This document shows, piece after piece, positions 1 through 12,240 of a stretch of 64,000 nt of DNA. The DNA is from Casuarius casuarius (lineage: Eukaryota; Chordata; Aves; Casuariiformes; Casuariidae). Under the pieces are notes generated by a model. That model did not search any database and was not told the origin of the DNA. It saw nothing but the letters and a program-made list of their open reading frames with translations. Location: NCBI GenBank assembly GCA_003342895.1, contig PTFA01000338.1, positions 818,384-882,383 on the forward strand. The letters are read 5' to 3'. Numbering within the stretch: position 1 is the first letter of the stretch; every line of letters begins with the position of its first letter. The position numbers and the translations under genes are program-made.

Positions 1-360
1 CCCCCCCGGCCGCTGTGAACGAGGCGCCTTTGCTTCCCCCCCCGCCACACACTTCTGGCACCCTTTCTGCTGAGGCGGGGGTTTCTGCTGCCTCTCTCCT
101 CCCCCTCCTTGCTCCTCTGTACCTTACAGAAGAGGCCTCGGGTTTTCTCTCCCGACGGGTCCGTGCCTCTCCTCGCTCCCTGCGGGCGAAGGGGGGGAGG
201 GAGGAAGGAAGGAGGCCTCGGGTGTGTGAGCAAGGGGGTCCCGCCTGGACCCCTCCGAGGAGAGCAGCACTGGTGGAGGGGGTGTGCCTTCAGGTTTCTT
301 CCTAATCCCGAATCGGGTCCAAGGAGAGCTGACAGCCCAGGAAAGGAACAAGTGGGTGAA
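1..360 (+). promoter_or_regulatory. UBAP2: GC/CpG-rich 5' end of UBAP2 (promoter and probable non-coding first exon)
   Basis: This stretch is far richer in G, C and CpG than anything in the following 20 kb, with runs of C, GGCCGC near position 8, a GGCGGGG Sp1-like box at 74-80 and several GA/GGAGG purine tracts. It sits 22 kb upstream of the first coding exon, as expected for a housekeeping CpG-island promoter whose first exon is non-coding. The transcription start and first splice donor cannot be fixed from sequence alone. A good donor-like GTAAGG lies at 441-446, and part of the island may extend left of the window. The assignment to UBAP2 rests on position and composition only. Confidence 0.55.
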
Positions 361-3300
361 TAACTATTGATTTGTATATTGTGTATAGCTTTACTTCCAT
401 GTCGTCTTTCCTCATCTCCTTCCTGCGTGCTTCCTCTCTGGTAAGGGGGGCAGGGCAGCCGTGTCACCATCACGGTTGCAGCTACATAGAATTTGCTAAC
501 AACAACATCTCGACAGCAGGTTACTTGAGGACATGACTACGAATGAACTGTTCTCTCTGTTAACCTCCTCTACCTAGTCTTTGCTTGCCCCTGATTAGGT
601 GTAGCTGCTGAGAACTGTATCAGGGCAGGGCTTTGCTGTTGGGCTCGCTTACGTGTGTTTGGAAAAGCAAGCTCCTCTGTGTTTGCTGTTGTTGCTGAAG
701 GAAATCACAGCAGGAAAGTGAACTGGTGGAAACACACAAGAAACAGTGTGTAGAAAGGGATTTGTTTCCCTTTCAAGTCCAGTTGCAAGGATCCGAACTC
801 CGTGATGTTAAATAGAATTAAAAAATGTGCTGAAATGTCCCTAATGCTGTTCAGTACTGCCTGGGAGTAGGTCAGGGTGAACCAGGTTTGAAGCTTCTCT
901 CTTCTAGGTGTGTCAACATCCAGAGCATGGACATGCAGAGCCCTCTTGACTGTGTTCAAAGGAACGTACAATCTTGTGAAACAGAAACTGAGGGGTTTGT
1001 GTTGAGCTATGCAAGGGGAAGCTCGCAAGGGCCAGCCCACTTGTTCTCTTGCCACCAAGCAGCAATCAGTCCCTAGTCATCTTGATTTGAGTAAATGATG
1101 AATGCTTATAATAAAGCAGCAGATCAAGGCAATAGCCTCTGGGATGGTGGTGGCTGGTGAAATGGAGGGGCCTTCCTGGCGTGAGAGCAGCTGTTTTTTT
1201 CAAGGAGAGAAATTGGAGCTGGATGTGAGTGAAGGAAGGGGAGGGGGGAGGATGTGCAGGCCTAGAGGAGTAGCACTTTCCATTGAAATGGAGCCCTTCA
1301 CAACAAACAGCATCAACTTAGCCTTTTGAAGGCCTTGCTTTTTCTAATATTTACCAGGTCCTTTTAGCAATTCCCTTGCTTATATCATATTCTCTAGTGG
1401 AATCTGGGTTTGGATTCCTACCTGACTGACTCAGTATTTATACCTGAGCCTGATCTCTGTGTGGTGGTTTGACCTAACTAGTTTAAAGATTTTATTTTTA
1501 ACCTTACACTAGGTAACTTTAAAGCAAGCAAAGCTGAATCAGCTTGCAGCATTGTTGATGTTTTGGGGCTCCTAGAATGTTACGTGGAGAGACTGGATTA
1601 ACTGGTGTAAACAAATTTTGATGTATACTCTGGGAAGTGAGCGTGCGTTGTGTTTATAAGCTCAACAACATTTGGTAACTTAAAGAGGGGGGCAGGGAGT
1701 AGTGGGAAAGCTTTATTCTGCTCTTTGTAATTGCAGTTCTATCAGTGTATTGATTTAATTTTTTATAGTAATAAAAACAAAGGTAGGGAAATTCAGAAAT
1801 TAAGGCTTGCTGTTTCATTTGCGTTGTGTTGCCCAGTCCTCAAAAAGGATCCTGGTGCCATGAATTGTGAAGGAATTTAACCATTCTAGGTGACTTTGAA
1901 GTTAATAGACTTACCACTGTAATCTAAGGAAGCTAAGGAAAAAAAAAACAAGGAAAAAATCTTGTCAATTACCAGAATCCTTTTCTTTTTTTTTTTCTTT
2001 TTCAGTTCTCCCCTTTTTAAGCTATTCTTTTGGAACTTAAGAAGTAAATTTTTGGTGTTTTGTATTTTTTCCACTGACTTTTATTTTAAGTGATGTTTTC
2101 CCAATAAGATTCAATTTTTGGTGTGTTTTATAGCTCTTGCTAGTGTCCCCCTGGTGATAATAGTCATAGGAGCATAATTAATAGTACTTGAGAAATATAT
2201 GTATCATAGAGTATTAATATTCTATTAATAATTAGTGTTAATATTGATGTTTATTAGTGATATCAGTAACGTTTAGTACCAGTACTTGGAATAGGGCTTT
2301 CATGAGAGGATAAGCATGCAAATATATATCTTTGATTAATTTATCTTTGACTTGTACTTAGTTAAAGCACAGGAGCAGGGATCTGAAGAACTTTGTTTTG
2401 CTGTCAGATTTGCAACAGTCTTGTATGACCTTGTTGAAAGAGAAAGCGAATGACTTTTCCCCTTTATAGGAGAGCAGATAAATGAAACTCTCCTGGTGAT
2501 GTATCTGTATACTTCAAAACTGTTGAATGGAAATACAAGTAGTATCCACTTTAATACTTTTTTGTGTGATAGTGTTTTGCTGGATTTTGTTTTTTCTAAT
2601 ACAGTCTGCTCATTTGCAGCCCATTACAAATTTCTTTTTCACAGAAGACTTGTTTTGGACTTAGACTGTTTTTCATATAACTTCCCTAAACAGGTTATGT
2701 TCCTTGTAGTGATAGCCATAATGAAAAGTTGTGAAGTAGTTCCTTTGCAATACTTACTTAAAGTTCATGTTTTTCAAAAATTGTACAAAAAGTTTCTCCA
2801 TTTTGCTCTAGCACAAAAGTCCATGCTGCTTAATTTTGGCCAGCTGACTGTCAGAACTCCCAGTCCACCTTGGGGAGGGTCTTACAGTCCACTTAGTAGT
2901 ATGTTATCTTCGGCTTTATCCCCTCCATTAGTTCTCAATACTGTGAAGAAAAAACAGTGACTAAAGACAAGATGCAGTCCTGGATTTAGCAGGTAGATTA
3001 AAGATGATACAGCCTTATGCTTAAGATCTCATGGCTTGCTCAGCTTGCTTTTACTACTTAACAACTCTTGCTGAGCGTGTTGTTTTATGTTCTCTATAGA
3101 CTTGTAAAACTTGCAAGGTAGGTTGTGTGAACAACTTTGCACGTTGTTCCCTTGGATAGAGTTGTTTCTACTCTCGGTTCTCCTGAAATTTTCTTTTGTC
3201 TGTCTGTCTTTGTGAAAGCTGGGAGATGCTGTGGCTTCTTTTGAAGGTAAACTCATCAAGCTTTTCCCCCTCCCTCTCCACCTTCTTAAATCAGTCTTCC

Positions 3301-4795
3301 AAAAGATTAGCTTGGAGGAGCCACTAACCTGGTTAAATGTACCAATTTGCATTAAAAACAAAGACATGTTTCCAGTTTTGAGGGGGCTTTGATCTTTCCC
3401 CAAACTTAAGGTTCACCCGAAGTAGTACTCCTGTTCTGAATATTATGGTTTTCTTTATCGCACAAGAAACCCAGTTTATTCCAGATCTGCAAGAGATGCT
3501 AGTTCAGCAGAATTTGTGTTCCAGAATCACTTAGCATTTGGATTCTAAGTTACATGAGGAAAACAAAAATATTTTCCTTTCAGCCTTCAGATTTGAGCCA
3601 TCAGATTTGCATTTTTTAGATCTAGTTTAAGGGAAGAAAAAAAAAAAGTCTCTCTTAATCTGTTAGGCAGCCCTGTGGTTGAAGGTGTAAAACTTGAATT
3701 CTGTAGCTATGACCATGTTCTTAAATATACTTAGTGGTAGCTGTATAGCAAGGAAGTCTTTTTGCAGTTTTACTATGTGTGGCATGGGTTTTACCTAGAA
3801 CATTTCAGTTGTTTCTTATGGCTACAATCCTGTTTCTAGAAGCAGGTGTTTGCAGGATGATGCTTTAGAGACCATATTGAGATTGCTTTTGAGCAAAGAA
3901 AACTAAGATTTTCTTTCTCCTGTATTTGTTTTGTCAAGTAGGTATTTTGAGAATGGTGAATATAATGACGAAGAATGGAGCATATGACTTTTGAAAGCGT
4001 TTTTGTTTGCTCTTTCTATTTGGTTTTAAGTGTTAACTGAATTATGGATATTTAATGGTAAACATTTGAGTGATATCTCCTGTGATCACATCGTCCATGT
4101 TTTCCTGTATTTGGAGGCAACTACTGATCTTTTTTTCTCTTCTCTGAAGTCTTGCATTTACTTTTCTTGATTTTAAAACTTGCAGGTCATCTTGGATAAA
4201 TTTTGGCAATGTGAATCTGAAAGGAATCCTGGTGCCAAATCCTCCTCTGAAACGAGGCTGTGTGTACAGAGCAGGTTCTTCACTGTAACTGACCAATTCT
4301 GGTCCATGCTCTTGAGGCTCAAGGGACAGATATCTTTTGGTACTGGTCTTCTATTTAGGGTTTTGGTTGCAAGTTCTTCAGACCACTGACTTGTCATCCA
4401 TTTTGAGACTGACGTGACAGTGACCTAACTCACAGATGTTAACTTTGGGTGCCTAAGTGCAATGGGGAGGAGCAATACTAAAACCAGCAGAATTGCACTT
4501 CCCAGTCTAGTGCTTTACCTTTCTTTCAATAACCACCGAATGAGTTTCCGAGTGTTTTGAACATGGGTAAATGCCAAGGGCTAGATGTCTGAAATTAAGT
4601 TTAGAGAAGACTGAAGCAGCGTTACGAGCTCAGTGGAGGCAAGTTAATGAGTATGTGAAAGTTTTTTTTCTTCAGATAGCAGCCATGTCCAGGAACTTTT
4701 CTTTGTGTCTTAGGAAAATACGCGTATTATCTTTCTTGAATCGTTCTTCTGTATGATTGTAATTGCTGCAGGATGCTATGGAAGAAACTACACCT

Positions 4796-4826
4796 TAAAA
4801 AGTATCTTGCAGCAAGATACTTTTTA
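4796..4826. repeat. Near-perfect 31-bp palindrome
   Basis: Left arm TAAAAAGTATCTTGC (4796-4810) and right arm GCAAGATACTTTTTA (4812-4826) are exact reverse complements around a single A. This gives 15-bp arms with a one-base loop. Confidence 0.95.
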
Positions 4827-7800
4827 TCCCTGTACTACAGTCTTCACTGTCTGCAGTTTTCTCTTTCAGTGTATTACAAGTCCTAATGACTTTTATCCTA
4901 CTTGATTTAATCAAAAGAATGATAGACTTTCACTTTTTCTTTATGTGACTGTCTGAGCAAAGATGCTGGAATTTAAGGGTTGTCCATAATGAAGCTGGAC
5001 GTGAGGCATTTTTGATAACAGGTTTTCAATTCTAAGGCTTCCTTCCCCTTTTATTTTACGTAGTCAAATCCGTTTTCCTTCTGGCAAACTCAAAGTCGTG
5101 TCTTCTTACATGCCTTTGAGAAGGGAGTGGATTAAGGTTGAGTTTAGGAGAGGTGCTGGTGACAGTAGTTCATGGCTCGTGAGATGTGGAAAGGTGAATG
5201 GATTTTGGATATACACTTAGAAAAAATGCTGCAAAAGTATAGTAAGCTTCATATTCTAAATGTGAATCATGGAGTAATTGGATATCTGAATTCTAGCAGA
5301 ACTGAAGACTATAATATAATCCATGTGTTCTATTAGGGAAATGGGTCAAAAACTTAATCTTTTGACAGTAATAAAACTGCCCAAGTCCTATATATGTTCT
5401 CTCTACAAATTGCATGGATTGTGAATGGTGTTCTAGTGTATATATAGTGTTTACGATGGGTTAGGCTGAGTTCTTACTGCACTTCGGCATATTGAGTAGT
5501 TTGCTTTACGAAGCACTATGCATCAGAATGATTTTTAAAAGTACTTTGTAAGGAGGTTAAAGTGAAAATTTTGCGGAGTTACACAAGTCCTGGTAAACTA
5601 AAAGTGAAATGGAGCAGCCTGTTTTTCCTGTCCTTGATGAACAAAATGCAAAGAAAAGAACAACAAAATTGTAGAGAAAGTTTAAAATGAGGTTAGATGG
5701 TTAAAATGACTTCATGGGTAATCATGCTGTGTCTGAGAAATGTTGGGATAGCTCTTTTTGAACTGTCCTCTGAAAAGAAATAACAGTCAGAGATTTAGTT
5801 TCTGCTAGAAAACTTACCTCAAATATTTGTATGACTTACCTCCCTTGCTGATTCTGCTGACTGGTAGGGGTGCTTTTGAATTCTTGTGGCATGGGACCGA
5901 GGGGAGAGAAAATTCGTAATTTTAACTATTCTTCTCAATGAACAAATGTATTAAGATAACTCATCAATAGAAGGTAGTGTTTCTGTAGTTATGAAATGGC
6001 CTGCCCTAAATATGGTGAAATTCAGGGCAAGAGACCTAAGAACCATCCCTTTTCAGCTGATTTTAATATCTAAGCAAAAATTGAGCAGAAAAACTTATTG
6101 AGTGACGCATCTCACCTTGCAGGCCAGAACAAGCAAGTTTTGAACATTGAGTCAGTCTGTGGTAACGAAAAGCTTTCTTGCCTGGCAGAAAACAAGTGGA
6201 TGTTTGGGATTGGAACTGAATGTAGGAGAGAACAAATGAGAAGAGTTTAATAACTAGAGTTGTTGTTATCGCCATCAGGACTTCAAGGAGTGCTGGGTGA
6301 CTAGGAACTGGTTTTATGGTTATATATCCCATTTATCAAGAGACCCTGATTGAAAAGCTGATGTGCAACCCTTCCGCTTGTATTTGCTTCATAGTATTGC
6401 AGAAGAGTCAGGATCTGTTGTTAGCTGCCTCTTTTGATAGTATGTTCTCTCTTTTGACTGAGCAATAGGTCTTAATGCCGTACATAGGGGGAGAAGGACA
6501 AAATGAGTTGCCTGTGAAGTGTGGACAAGCGAGGGGAGGATGTAACTGGGGGTGCTTATAAGTCAAATTCGAGGTGAGAGAAAAATGGAGGAGAGTTTGG
6601 AATTCACGATCAGTGATATGATGGGTTGTTACTTTTATTTGCTCATGTAAATTATCCAGAGTCTGGTTCTTAGCAGCAGAAATCAAGTTGTTAATGCTGG
6701 GGAACCTTAGGTGTGTCTTTGTAAACAAACAAACAAAGTTCCTGCTTTGATAAACTGCACCGAAGGTTAAAAATGAAATAACACTGGGAATGACGAGACC
6801 GAATGGAGTACTTGGCGCGGAGGAAGGGAGTATCTGTTCTCTGCATCGCTTGCATGTGTTAAATTTACATGGTGAATTATTTGATACTGTGACCGTATTT
6901 CAGTCTTTTGAACGGGTGTTGCTCTGTTAGTATCTAGCTGTGTAGCAAGTAGGGCTTCAGTAATGCGAACTGTAAAGTTATGAGATCGTGTTTTGCATAT
7001 ATTTCTCCTGATACTTCTTATAAATGCATTTTTGTTTCGCATTTATGTATGTGTGTAGGTCAGCACTGATGACTTGCCATTTTTTCCAGAATTTTAAGTA
7101 TGAACATAAACACTGGACAATACGTTTTTCAGTTTAAGGTAACCTCTTTGTCCTTTTTTGAGGGAGAAGTGTTGAAGGGGACAGGGATAAGCTATCTCCT
7201 GGCATTTTGGGGGATGGGAAAATTAGCTCTGTTAGCTCTGCTATTTAATATAGTGAGATCATTACCACTTCTTGTATTTCCTGAAAAATCTCAACTTCAG
7301 ACTTCCTAGTTTATTTGCCAGATGACCTGACATAAACATAGCTCAAACTAACATTGCTAAAATGTAAGTCTAAATTCTACTATTTTATTATAGTTAAAGT
7401 CTAAAAGCATTCAGCTGAAGACAAAAATGATTCTATTATTTATGTTTTATAGTAGTAAGATATTTTATGGGTAGAAAAGTGTGGCGTTCTGCTCTCTTGA
7501 AATCTTAAAGCCCAGTTTGGAAAAAGTGTCATGCTTAGATTTTCCAGGAGCTGTTGTAAATTGGTCTTCCAAACAGTGCAAGTTCTGGGATGTCTCAGAT
7601 TTTGTTAAAATACTGACTTAGCCTCAGCTCCTCATTTTTGGAAGTTTTATGTATTTTTAAAATATTTTTAAAAATAACCCAAATTTTTAGTTAAAGAAAA
7701 TGGTGAAAGGGTGCTATCAGTTGTGTTTTCCTAAAACTTTATAGAGATGGCTTGAATATTTTATAGTCTTATTTGAATCCAAAGCATCTTAGCTTCAGGA

Positions 7801-10800
7801 GTTGGTAACACTTTAGTTAATTTTCAGTACATTTCTATAATACAAACTGAATGAAATAACTGTAGACCAAATATAAAATTATAGTTTAAAAGTACATATC
7901 TTTATGTGTTGATAAAGGGTAGCTTCTGGTAATGAAGATTAGAATTTTTGAAGGAGCTAATGGAATTTAGGCACTCAAGTCCTATACTGCAATTGGATGT
8001 TTACCTCAAACTTTGAAAAAATTCAGCCAAAGAAATATTTGTTTACAGCATAATAATTTTAAGCAACAATTTCCATTTTGTGATTTCACGCATATTGGAA
8101 CTTCTACTGGCAATTGAGTCCCAGATAAATATTGTTTTTGTTTTTTTTTTTAAGCTGCCAGCCTTCTGTGGCTTCACATTAGTATGTGAGGTTGATTTTT
8201 GACTCACTGGGTTTAATCCTAGTTTTTCTTCTCACCTGATGTCATTGGCTTCCTCAAGCTCTCAGTTTTATTCCTTTTTTTAATTTGATAGAAATTGTGA
8301 GAATTTAATTGAACAAGTGTTTTTGTTCTCAAATGTGCTTGCATATGTGATACATACTAAATTCTAACTAATCATCTGTCATATAGAAGGCCTTAGTCTT
8401 ACTGTTTTGTGTTCTAGGTTTTTTTGGTTTGCGTTAGTAGTATATATAACATTTGAGGAGTTAGGTTGGCTTAAGGGAAGTTGCCTTAAGCCTTTGGCAA
8501 CAACATAGTCTATTTAATGTGCCTTTTCCTTCTCTTCCTCTTTTCTCTGGAAGAAAATTCTGAAAAGAGCACAGAATATTTTTCTTGGATGTATTTGTAA
8601 CTCTTCAAATGGACTTTCGTGAATAAGTAGAAGTAAAATTCTACTCTCTAAAACTGCTGCTCTCAGATCCATGTCGTCAGTGAAGTTTAAATGCAGTGTA
8701 TCAAAAGCTGTTTTGTCACGTTTTTGTCAGTCTCTTGCATTTCATTCTGGAAAGAAATTCCTGTGATGTAGTTGTGATCTCACAGAAACGTCCATGACAA
8801 CTGTCAGACTCAGACTCCGCTGCAAGGTTCTTTTAAGGTATTAAAACTGAGGTCATACTAGTGCCTGGTGCCTCTGTGTTTTAAAGCACAACAAAAAGGT
8901 GGGTAAGAAGTGTTTTTCTAATTTTAGAAATGGGGAAAAGGGAGGGATCACATGGGCAGTGGCTACATGTTGTGAAGCTTGTATTCTTTTTGAAAATGCC
9001 ATAAACCCCTGCAGATTTGCAAATTTTACCCTGAAGATGAGATAGTGAGCAGCTTCAGCGGTTTACTTTCTCCTGATTACAGCTTTGGGTGAAGGATGCC
9101 CTCTTAACTGTATGTGTTTGGGGTTTTTTTGTTTGTTGTTGTTTTTATCAGAGGAAGCATGTAGACATGCTGAGTTGCATTTTTTTTCTTGTTGAAGATT
9201 TTTATTTTCACCTATTCTAGGGAATTGAGTTATTCCTGTATTAGTTTTTAAAATGCTGTATTTTGGACAGTATACTCTTTGAATTTGAATAATAGTTTTC
9301 ATGTGTCAAATAGAGAATACCTTAAAATATCATACTGTTGTGCATTTAAACTTCTGTACCCTTGCTTGCTTTATTTACAGTGTTATCTTGTTTTTTACAG
9401 CAGTGTTTAGGATTTTTTAATAACATTCTGTAAATGACTGAAAATTGTTGTGCCATCTGTAGAATAGCATTTGATTTGTTTAATCAACTTTGACTAAAAA
9501 ACTGTTACTTAAGTTTGTCACCCAGGTTTTAAAACTTTTAGTATTTTATCTTGGCTGTCTCTTGCTCATCCCTTGACTTCTGTGTACCTATGGCATCTCT
9601 TTTGTTAAAAGAAATGGACAGATACTTACAACTCATCTTCTGTTGAAATGGTTTTAAAGATTGACATGACCAAGGTGTGTGTTCAGTGAAGCTTTTGTAC
9701 GTACAGTATGGTCTGTACAACTGATACCTGTAACATTTTAATGCTCTTGCTACAGTTTTACACTGAAATTATGAAAATGTGTGTTCCAGAAGCAGTCTTG
9801 CAGTTCACCTGTGTGCTAAGGGTGAAGTGCTGCAATTAATATGAGGTAGCTGTTCCTTTTCTGACAGAAGCGACTAACTTGTTCTTGCAGTGGCATGTTT
9901 GGTGTTTTAGACTGTTGGTAGAATATATAGTTAGCTACTAATGTGTAAGGATGTTTTAGAGTTTTGTTTTTTCTATGACAGACTTTCTACATGAACATTT
10001 TAATATTGAGTGGCACAGTATATAATACAGCGTAGTAATAAGTGACCCCACAGAATAAAAAAGTATAGGTAAAAGGGCAGTAGGACATGCAAGCTTTAAG
10101 AAAATTAGTGAATAAAATCCTTTGAAATGTAGTTTCTTAATGGCTTATCAAGAGGAAGGACATTTTGGAAAAAAAATCCTTACGTGCTAATTCAGATATT
10201 GCGAACATTTGAAAAATTTTGATTCTTTGTGCATTCTTCAATTTTATTATAAGATAATCTTGCTTGGAAAGACATGGTGGTGGAGGAGAGCAGCAACCTA
10301 CTGGAAATACAAAACGCATGGCAGCCAAACATTTCAGTCCGTCAAGACTTGCAGGAGAAAGATAAAGCTGTGGGGGGGGGAGGGTGTGGATAGTGAGTGT
10401 ATATCTAGAAGAAGCCTGAGGGTGTGTGTTTGGTTTTTTTTCTACGCAAGTTGGAGAGGAAATAAACACTGAATTAATTTCACTAAAAGTTCGGGCAATT
10501 TAAAGTTACAGGTGAGCCGCTTGTCTCTTTTTCATATTGTCGTTAGAAAGATAAAGGAACTAGGAAGTGGGAGATAAATTTCCGTTCTGCTTTGTTAACA
10601 TTGAACACGCAAGAACAGTCTGAATCATTTTATTCCTGTTTTTAGATTTAAATGCTGTGTGGCAGGCACTGTATTTACCCTCTCCTTTATAGTGCGTTGT
10701 ACGTTTGAAGTTGTTCAGATTGTTAGTCATTCGTCGGATAGTTGTGTATCGTTTTGGTCTAAATCAATGTTAGAGCTGGCCTCGTTACAAATTCTGGGAA

Positions 10801-12200
10801 GATAGAACAAAAGTATGTGTATTTTTGCATCATGCCAAGTTGAGGAGTTGTGATGCTGAGGAAAATGATACCCAAAAATTCAAGTGGGAAAACTTGGAGT
10901 AAAACCAAAAAGGCCAGTTTCCTGACTGAAGCAGGTTAACACATAGATTAACGTCAAAGGAAATTAATAAAACTCGCATTGTTTAAAGCTATGCAAAACA
11001 CTAGCACTGGTCAAGAATGTAGAAGGAACAATCCAGAATTGGCAGAAAAATAAAGGATCTCTCATGTTTTTCAGTTTCCGGTTCTATTTGTGTGACTGCT
11101 CCTCTCCGAGCACCTGATAAAAAGCTTGAACAAAGAACCCGGCTTCTTGAAAGTTTTCACTTTGGAAAACTGAACCAGAGGGCCATGAGTTTTCAACAAG
11201 GTTTTATACACAGTGAAAGTATAAGATTGTTAAGGAAAGTAGCTTTTAATACTAACTTAAACTGTTGTTTCTTTCTGGAATTTTTTATTTAGAATGGTAT
11301 ATGTTACTTAAAAAAAAATTAGGTTATTATTTTAGTGGATTCTTCTGTGGCCTGAGATGAAGCTTGAAAAATACCATAATCTTGGGGAAAATTATAGAAA
11401 GATATTCTAGAATATCCTGCTTTTATTTAAAAGAAATATTTTCTTTGAGAGTTCTGGTTTTCTTTATTTTTCTGAATGTATGATCTTACTGTGCTTCTTC
11501 CTTGGATACCTAGTTCAGGAAGTAGGGCTCTCTACAGATATATAAACGATATCTGACCTCTTTGGTATTGCTACCAAACTGTGAAGCTAGAATTCAAAAT
11601 TTGATATAATGATGTCTTTAGCGCGCTTTATAGGTACAGCCGTACTAGGTTACTTGGAGTGTTTGCTTTTATATCACTTGTTGATTCAAATTTAACAATT
11701 GTTTTTTTTAATCTGTGAACTGATGAAAATGTTGCAAGTCTAAATTAAATGCCCCCTCCCATCTGAAACTTTGAACAACCTTTTTCACGGTGATGCTTTC
11801 GACTTTGTTCCAAGTTGTCAGCTCTAGCGTGAATTAACTAGGTGCCCTCTTTGATGCAGTTGAGTTTGTTTCCGCCAGTTTGAGAACATCATAAATGTCT
11901 CAACTCTTACTTGGCTATTTTTAGTCCCGTTGCTTGTATCTGTTTCTATTCAAGGAATTCTTTTGGAAGCTGTTCCAAGAGAGCGCTGTTCAGCAGCGCA
12001 GGAGGGAGCAGGAAGGGGGGCAGGGAGGACACAAGCGTTGAGCATGTTGTCCTGTTTGGCAGCAGCATAGCCTATGTTGACTGCTGTTCCCTGCGTGCCA
12101 CCTTGTTTAGAAGAACCCTGGTCAAAGCAGAGTCCCAGTTCCGAGTATTATCTTGACTCTGGGCTTATGGAAGCTATTTCTTGTTGTAACGTGGAACACC

Positions 12201-12240
12201 CAGGTTTCAGCTTGAATCTCCAGGTTTCATCTTGAGTCTT
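12201..12240. repeat. 20-bp tandem duplication
   Basis: CAGGTTTCAGCTTGAATCTC is followed at once by CAGGTTTCATCTTGAGTCTT, with three mismatches. Confidence 0.9.

Noticed and set aside
441..446. GTAAGG as the donor of the first non-coding exon
   Set aside because: A fair donor match, but just outside the GC-rich block and without transcript support, so it is mentioned but not annotated as an exon boundary.
2496..2960. 154-codon plus-strand open frame
   Set aside because: AT-rich, Phe/Leu-heavy translation with no homology I recognise and no link to UBAP2 splicing; consistent with chance in low-stop DNA.
10850..10925. C-box-like GTGATGC followed about 70 nt later by CTGA
   Set aside because: No terminal stem flanks the boxes and there is no paralogous copy, unlike the two elements at 59.1 and 62.6 kb.
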